Origin: Deltaproteobacteria bacterium
GTDB lineage: Bacteria; Desulfobacterota; DSM-4660; Desulfatiglandales; HGW-15
Reading direction: 5' to 3'
Assembly: GCA_016929815.1 (NCBI GenBank)
Contig: JAFGIC010000432.1
Span: forward strand, 1-8,691
Length of the DNA: 8,691 bases
A program made the translations under genes and the position numbers. Under the pieces are notes generated by a model. The model was not told where the DNA came from. It was given only the letters and a program-made list of their open reading frames with translations, and did not search any database. Positions within the stretch are counted from its first letter, which is position 1; each line of letters starts with the position of its first letter. Below, in pieces: positions 5,651 to 8,691 of the stretch.

Positions 5651-7333
5651 ATGATGCCCAAAGGAAAACAAGCAAACAAAAAGAATAAAAAGCAGGAGTC
5701 CATCGAAGCGACGCTATGGCAATCGGCGGATAAACTCCGGAAGAACATGGATGCCGCTGAGTACAAGCATGTGGCCCTTGGCTTAATCTTCCTCAAATAT
5801 ATTTCTGATGCCTTTGAGGTCCTTCACACAAAATTAACAGAGGGAAAAGGCGAATACGAAGGAGCCGATCCTGAAGATCCGAATGAATACACCGCTGAAA
5901 AGGTCTTCTTTGTTCCACCAATAGCCAGGTGGAAGCCCATTTCCGACAATGCCAAGAAGACAGAAATTTTCCTGGAAAATGGCAAGAAGGTAGATGTTGG
6001 TGGGTATGTTGATGAAGCAATGGAGGCCATTGAACGACGCAATCCTTCCCTTAAGGGCGTTCTTCCCAAGGTTTATGCCAGACTAAACCTTGACAGGACA
6101 AGTCTGGGCGGGCTCATTGACCTCATCGGGACAATCGCCCTCGGCACGGATGAGGCGAAGAGCAGGGATGTACTGGGTCAGGTATATGAATACTTCCTCG
6201 GCCAGTTCGCCCTTGCAGAAGGCAAAAAAGGCGGCCAGTTCTACACGCCTGGAAGCGTTGTCAAGCTCCTGGTTGAAATGCTTGAACCCTATGAAGGTAG
6301 GGTGTTTGATCCATGCTGCGGATCAGGTGGGATGTTTGTCCAGAGCGAAAAATTTATTGCCGCCCATCAGGACCACTACAAGCCCTCACCCCGACCCTCT
6401 CCCAAAGGGCGAGGAGGCTATTCGATTGCATTAAATCCTGCGGATATGATCTCCATTTACGGCCAGGAGTCCAACCAGACCACATGGCGACTCTGCAAGA
6501 TGAATCTCGCTATTCGTGGGATAGACAGCTCCAATATCAGGTGGAACAACGAAGGCTCTTTCCTGAATGACGCGCACAAGGATCTGAAGGCGGATTTCAT
6601 CATCGCCAATCCGCCCTTTAACGATTCGGACTGGTCCGGTGAACTGTTAAAGGATGACGCACGCTGGGCATATGGAATTCCTCCGGCAGGAAACGCCAAC
6701 TATGCCTGGATTCAACACTTCATTTATCATTTGTCAAATACAGGCATGGCAGGGTTTGTTCTTGCCAAGGGCTCGCTTACCTCCAAGACTTCGGGCGAGG
6801 GTGAGATACGCAAGGGATTAATCGAAGCCAGGTTGGTTGACTGCATTATCAATCTTCCAGCCAAACTCTTTCTGAATACACAGATTCCAGCCTGTCTGTG
6901 GTTCTTGAGCAGGGACAAGGCAAATGGCGGATACCGCAATCGCACAGATGAAATACTGTTCATAGACGCCAGAAACGAGGGCCATCTCATCAACCGCAGG
7001 ACGCGGGAGCTTTCCAATGAGGATATTCAAAAGATTGCTTCGACCTATCACAATTGGAGAAATCCCAAAGGAAACTATGAGGACATAAAGGGCTTTTGCA
7101 ATTCCGCTCCTGTTGAACGCGTGCGGGAACTTGATTATGTCCTGACCCCCGGCAGATATGTCGGCCTTCCCGATGATGAGGATGATTTTGATTTCGAGGA
7201 GAGGTTCACAAAACTCAAGGCGGAACTGGAAGAGCAGATGAAGGAGGAATTACGGTTGAATGAGATTATCCGTCGAAATCTAGCAAAACTCAAATCTTCG
7301 AATAAATTTGGGTTAGGTGAAAAAAATGAGTAA
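5651..7333 (+). CDS. hsdM: type I restriction-modification methyltransferase subunit HsdM
   Basis: 560 residues and apparently complete. HsdM methylates adenine in the asymmetric site recognised by HsdS, and is needed for both modification and restriction complexes. Visible parts: a helical HsdM_N domain (about 15-160, IEATLWQSADKLRKNMD), GQFYTP at 195-200, SAM motif I DPCCGSG at 220-226, catalytic motif IV NPPF at 320-323, the usual TPGRYVG near 499-505, and a charged, probably coiled-coil C-terminus. The usual length is near 500; part of the excess is an in-frame insert at about 242-262 (see the repeat at 6383-6418) between motif I and the ISIYGQE block. ATG 5651 or 5654 could be the start; neither has a clear Shine-Dalgarno, unlike the strong sites of the preceding cluster. 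No hsdS or hsdR is in the window. The stop overlaps the next gene by eight bases. Confidence 0.95.
   Translation: MMPKGKQANKKNKKQESIEATLWQSADKLRKNMDAAEYKHVALGLIFLKYISDAFEVLHTKLTEGKGEYEGADPEDPNEYTAEKVFFVPPIARWKPISDNAKKTEIFLENGKKVDVGGYVDEAMEAIERRNPSLKGVLPKVYARLNLDRTSLGGLIDLIGTIALGTDEAKSRDVLGQVYEYFLGQFALAEGKKGGQFYTPGSVVKLLVEMLEPYEGRVFDPCCGSGGMFVQSEKFIAAHQDHYKPSPRPSPKGRGGYSIALNPADMISIYGQESNQTTWRLCKMNLAIRGIDSSNIRWNNEGSFLNDAHKDLKADFIIANPPFNDSDWSGELLKDDARWAYGIPPAGNANYAWIQHFIYHLSNTGMAGFVLAKGSLTSKTSGEGEIRKGLIEARLVDCIINLPAKLFLNTQIPACLWFLSRDKANGGYRNRTDEILFIDARNEGHLINRRTRELSNEDIQKIASTYHNWRNPKGNYEDIKGFCNSAPVERVRELDYVLTPGRYVGLPDDEDDFDFEERFTKLKAELEEQMKEELRLNEIIRRNLAKLKSSNKFGLGEKNE
6383..6418 (+). repeat. 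GC-rich dispersed palindromic repeat inside hsdM
   Basis: The CCTCACCCCGACCCTCTCCC half followed by AAAGGGCGAGGAGG has the composition and partial hairpin (CTCTCCC AAA GGGCGAG, one mismatch) of a small dispersed repeat known from many bacterial genomes. Its three frames give the familiar peptides PSPRPSPKGRG, SPHPDPLPKGE and LTPTLSQRARR. Here it is read in the first of these frames, within hsdM. Identification rests on remembered motif similarity; the window contains no second copy. Confidence 0.65.
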
Positions 7334-7715
7334 TGATCTAATATCTAAGAATTCTCAACCCGTTCCAATAATTGATGAGAAGAGGCTTCTTCAGGACCTC
7401 CGCGAATTAATTTGTTCAGCACGACAGCGTGTTGCAACGGTCGCCAACTCCGAACAGACCCTTATGTATTGGGGGTTGGGTCAACGCATTTTTGCTGAAA
7501 ATCTGACTGAGGGTCGTGCGGGATACGGCAAGAAGATTCTTGCGACGTTGTCGCAAAAATTGATGGACGAATTCGGGGAGGGATTCAGTCTTAGCAATCT
7601 CTATCGCGCGGTACAGTTTTATCAGGCTTTTCCGGACAACTCAATTGTGTCGACGCTGTCGACACAATTGAGTTGGAGCCACTTTTTAGGGTGTTATGTT
7701 AAAAGTATTGCATAA
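7326..7715 (+). pseudogene. truncated DUF1016 (YhcG-family) N-terminal domain protein
   Basis: 129 residues. ATG 7326 overlaps the hsdM stop by eight bases (ATGAGTAA), implying translational coupling; an in-frame GTG at 7317 is less likely. Residues from about 20 (RLLQDLRELICSARQRV, YWGLGQRIF, GYGKKILATLSQKL, AFPDNSIVSTLSTQLSWSHFL) match the N-terminal domain of YhcG-like proteins. These are normally about 330-380 residues with a C-terminal PDDEXK-type nuclease domain, often found in or near type I restriction loci. Here the match stops at SHFL (base about 7688), followed by seven unrelated residues and a stop. The nuclease domain is absent from all frames up to 7819. A perfect 18-bp inverted repeat lies just before the break. 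It is probably a remnant, though a short stand-alone product cannot be excluded. Confidence 0.75.
7637..7675. repeat. perfect 18-bp inverted repeat within the DUF1016 remnant
   Basis: Arms 7637-7654 and 7658-7675 are exact reverse complements (CAACTCAATTGTGTCGAC and its complement) around a GCT loop. The arms encode the conserved NSIVSTLSTQLSW segment, so part of the symmetry may come from the protein sequence itself. It can form a cruciform or a strong RNA hairpin, and it lies 13 bases before the point where the gene loses family similarity. Confidence 0.85.
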
Positions 7716-7819
7716 ATTTTTATTGAAGAGGGCAGAGACAAGGTGAGATGACGCTAAGCCTATGTGAATAAATTTCAACTAAAATGGGCTTTAACACAGT
7801 GTCAATCGGAGATAATTAA
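7716..7819. other. short non-coding gap after the DUF1016 remnant
   Basis: 104 bases, AT-rich, with stops in all plus-strand frames. It holds no continuation of the DUF1016 protein and no recognisable promoter, tRNA or insertion-sequence end. It may be junction DNA left by the deletion or recombination that truncated the preceding gene. Confidence 0.5.
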
Positions 7820-8691
7820 ATGAGAGCTTTACTTGATACTAATATTGTAATCCATCGAGAAGCAACCCGGATAGTGAATCGCGATATCGGCACTTTATTT
7901 AAATGGCTTGATAAAGGGAAATATACAAAGTGTATTCATCCTGTTACCTTTGAAGAAATTATCAAAAATACCAATAAGGAAACAGTAAACAATTTTGCTG
8001 TTAAGCTGGACAGCTATGAGAAATTAAAGACAACCGCTCCCCTTGATCAACAGGTAATAACAATCTCAGAAGCCATTGATAGAACGGTTAACGATCATAA
8101 CGATACTTTGCTTCTGAATGAAGTTTATTGTGACAGAGTCGATCTCCTTATTACCGAGGACAGGAAGATTCACCAGAAGGCTGCTCTACTAGGAATTAGT
8201 GACCATGTTTTTACAATAGATGCCTTTCTGGAAAAGGTTGTTTCTGAAAATCCGGAGTTAGTGGATTACAAAGTATTAAGCGTAACAAAAAAACATTTCG
8301 GGGATATAAATCTTAAAGATACTTTCTTTGATGGCTTTCGTGAAGATTACGTCGGTTTTGACAAATGGTTCAACAAGAAGTCTGATGAAATTGCATATGT
8401 TACCTATCACAAAAATTATATCCTTTCATTTTTGTATTTAAAAATAGAAGGACCAGAAGAAAATTATTCTGATATTACCCCTGTGTTTGTCCCAAAGAAA
8501 CGGCTAAAGGTTGGAACATTTAAGGTTGTCAGCAATGGACTGAGGCTAGGTGAAAGGTTTTTGAAAATTGTTTTTGATAATGCCATTATCAATAAGGTCG
8601 ATGAAATCTATGTAACGATCTTCGATAAAAGGGATGATGAAAAAAGACTCATAACCTTGTTCGAAGAATGGGGATTTTTTCTGCATGGCAA
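7820..8691 (+). CDS. PIN-domain protein with GNAT-like second domain, 3' end outside window
   Basis: 290 codons are open to the window edge with no stop. The start ATG has GGAGA at 7808-7812, seven bases upstream. Residues 1-135 look like a PIN nuclease: LLDTN (D6), FEE (E45/E46), D95 and TEDRKI (D114) give the expected acidic residues for metal-dependent RNA cleavage. Residues from about 165 resemble a GNAT acyltransferase fold: FREDYVGFDKWF, a KVGTFKV strand at 230-236, RLGERF at 242-247 in the place of the acetyl-CoA loop, and EEWGF at 282-286. The canonical Q/R-x-x-G-x-G/A loop is only partly kept. The gene is clearly more AT-rich than the left half of the window, suggesting separate acquisition. 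PIN domains are often toxins, and this one may be a toxin or a defence effector carried in the restriction locus. The PIN assignment is firm, the GNAT one moderate. Confidence 0.8.
   Translation, partial: MRALLDTNIVIHREATRIVNRDIGTLFKWLDKGKYTKCIHPVTFEEIIKNTNKETVNNFAVKLDSYEKLKTTAPLDQQVITISEAIDRTVNDHNDTLLLNEVYCDRVDLLITEDRKIHQKAALLGISDHVFTIDAFLEKVVSENPELVDYKVLSVTKKHFGDINLKDTFFDGFREDYVGFDKWFNKKSDEIAYVTYHKNYILSFLYLKIEGPEENYSDITPVFVPKKRLKVGTFKVVSNGLRLGERFLKIVFDNAIINKVDEIYVTIFDKRDDEKRLITLFEEWGFFLHG

Noticed and set aside
6090..6570. Plus-strand frames giving SPHPDPLPKGE and LTPTLSQRARR peptides
   Set aside because: These are alternative-frame readings of the dispersed repeat inside hsdM, a frequent source of spurious gene calls.
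7697..7750. Tiny frame of 16 codons after the DUF1016 break
   Set aside because: It is too short, has no ribosome-binding site, and does not continue the DUF1016 protein.
1..8691. CRISPR array, tRNA, rRNA or insertion sequence
   Set aside because: No regularly spaced direct repeats, cloverleaf-like segments, rRNA-like stretches or transposase motifs were seen by eye on either strand.

Overview
The window looks like a chromosomal segment of an anaerobic or sediment-type Gram-negative bacterium. Strong AGGAGG ribosome-binding sites, frequent ATA (Ile) and AGG (Arg) codons, a TrpB2-type tryptophan synthase, a lipoprotein and several Tat signals fit Desulfobacterota or Nitrospirota best. This placement is inference from style and family content only; no rRNA or marker gene is present.

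Left edge (1-316, minus strand): the N-terminal part of a TrpB-like enzyme (TrpB2 type), running off the window. A 426-bp divergent intergenic region follows, with a good sigma-70 promoter on each strand.

Centre (743-5425, plus strand): five genes read as one or two linked transcription units. They are a Tat-exported double hot-dog (MaoC/FAS1-like dehydratase) protein, a small SH3-like protein, a Tat-exported two-domain cupin, a lipoprotein with an NTF2/SnoaL-like domain, and a second Tat-exported two-domain cupin paralogous to the first. The three Tat proteins carry the twin arginine at the same residues (10-11). All four exported proteins contain Gly/Pro/Gln-rich low-complexity stretches. 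Hot-dog dehydratases, SnoaL-like proteins and cupins usually act on small molecules in the cytoplasm, so a set sent across the membrane suggests an undescribed extracytoplasmic small-molecule conversion or binding system. This is the most interesting part of the window. A 29-bp imperfect hairpin separates the third and fourth genes, and a GC-rich hairpin closes the cluster.

Right part (5651-8691, plus strand): a defence-type region. It holds a complete type I modification methylase (hsdM) with an in-frame insertion derived from a dispersed GC-rich repeat. Overlapping its stop is a DUF1016/YhcG-family gene truncated after its N-terminal domain, just past a perfect 18-bp inverted repeat. Last is an AT-rich gene, cut by the window edge, for a PIN-domain protein with a GNAT-like second domain. 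No hsdS or hsdR lies in the window; they may be to the right or missing.
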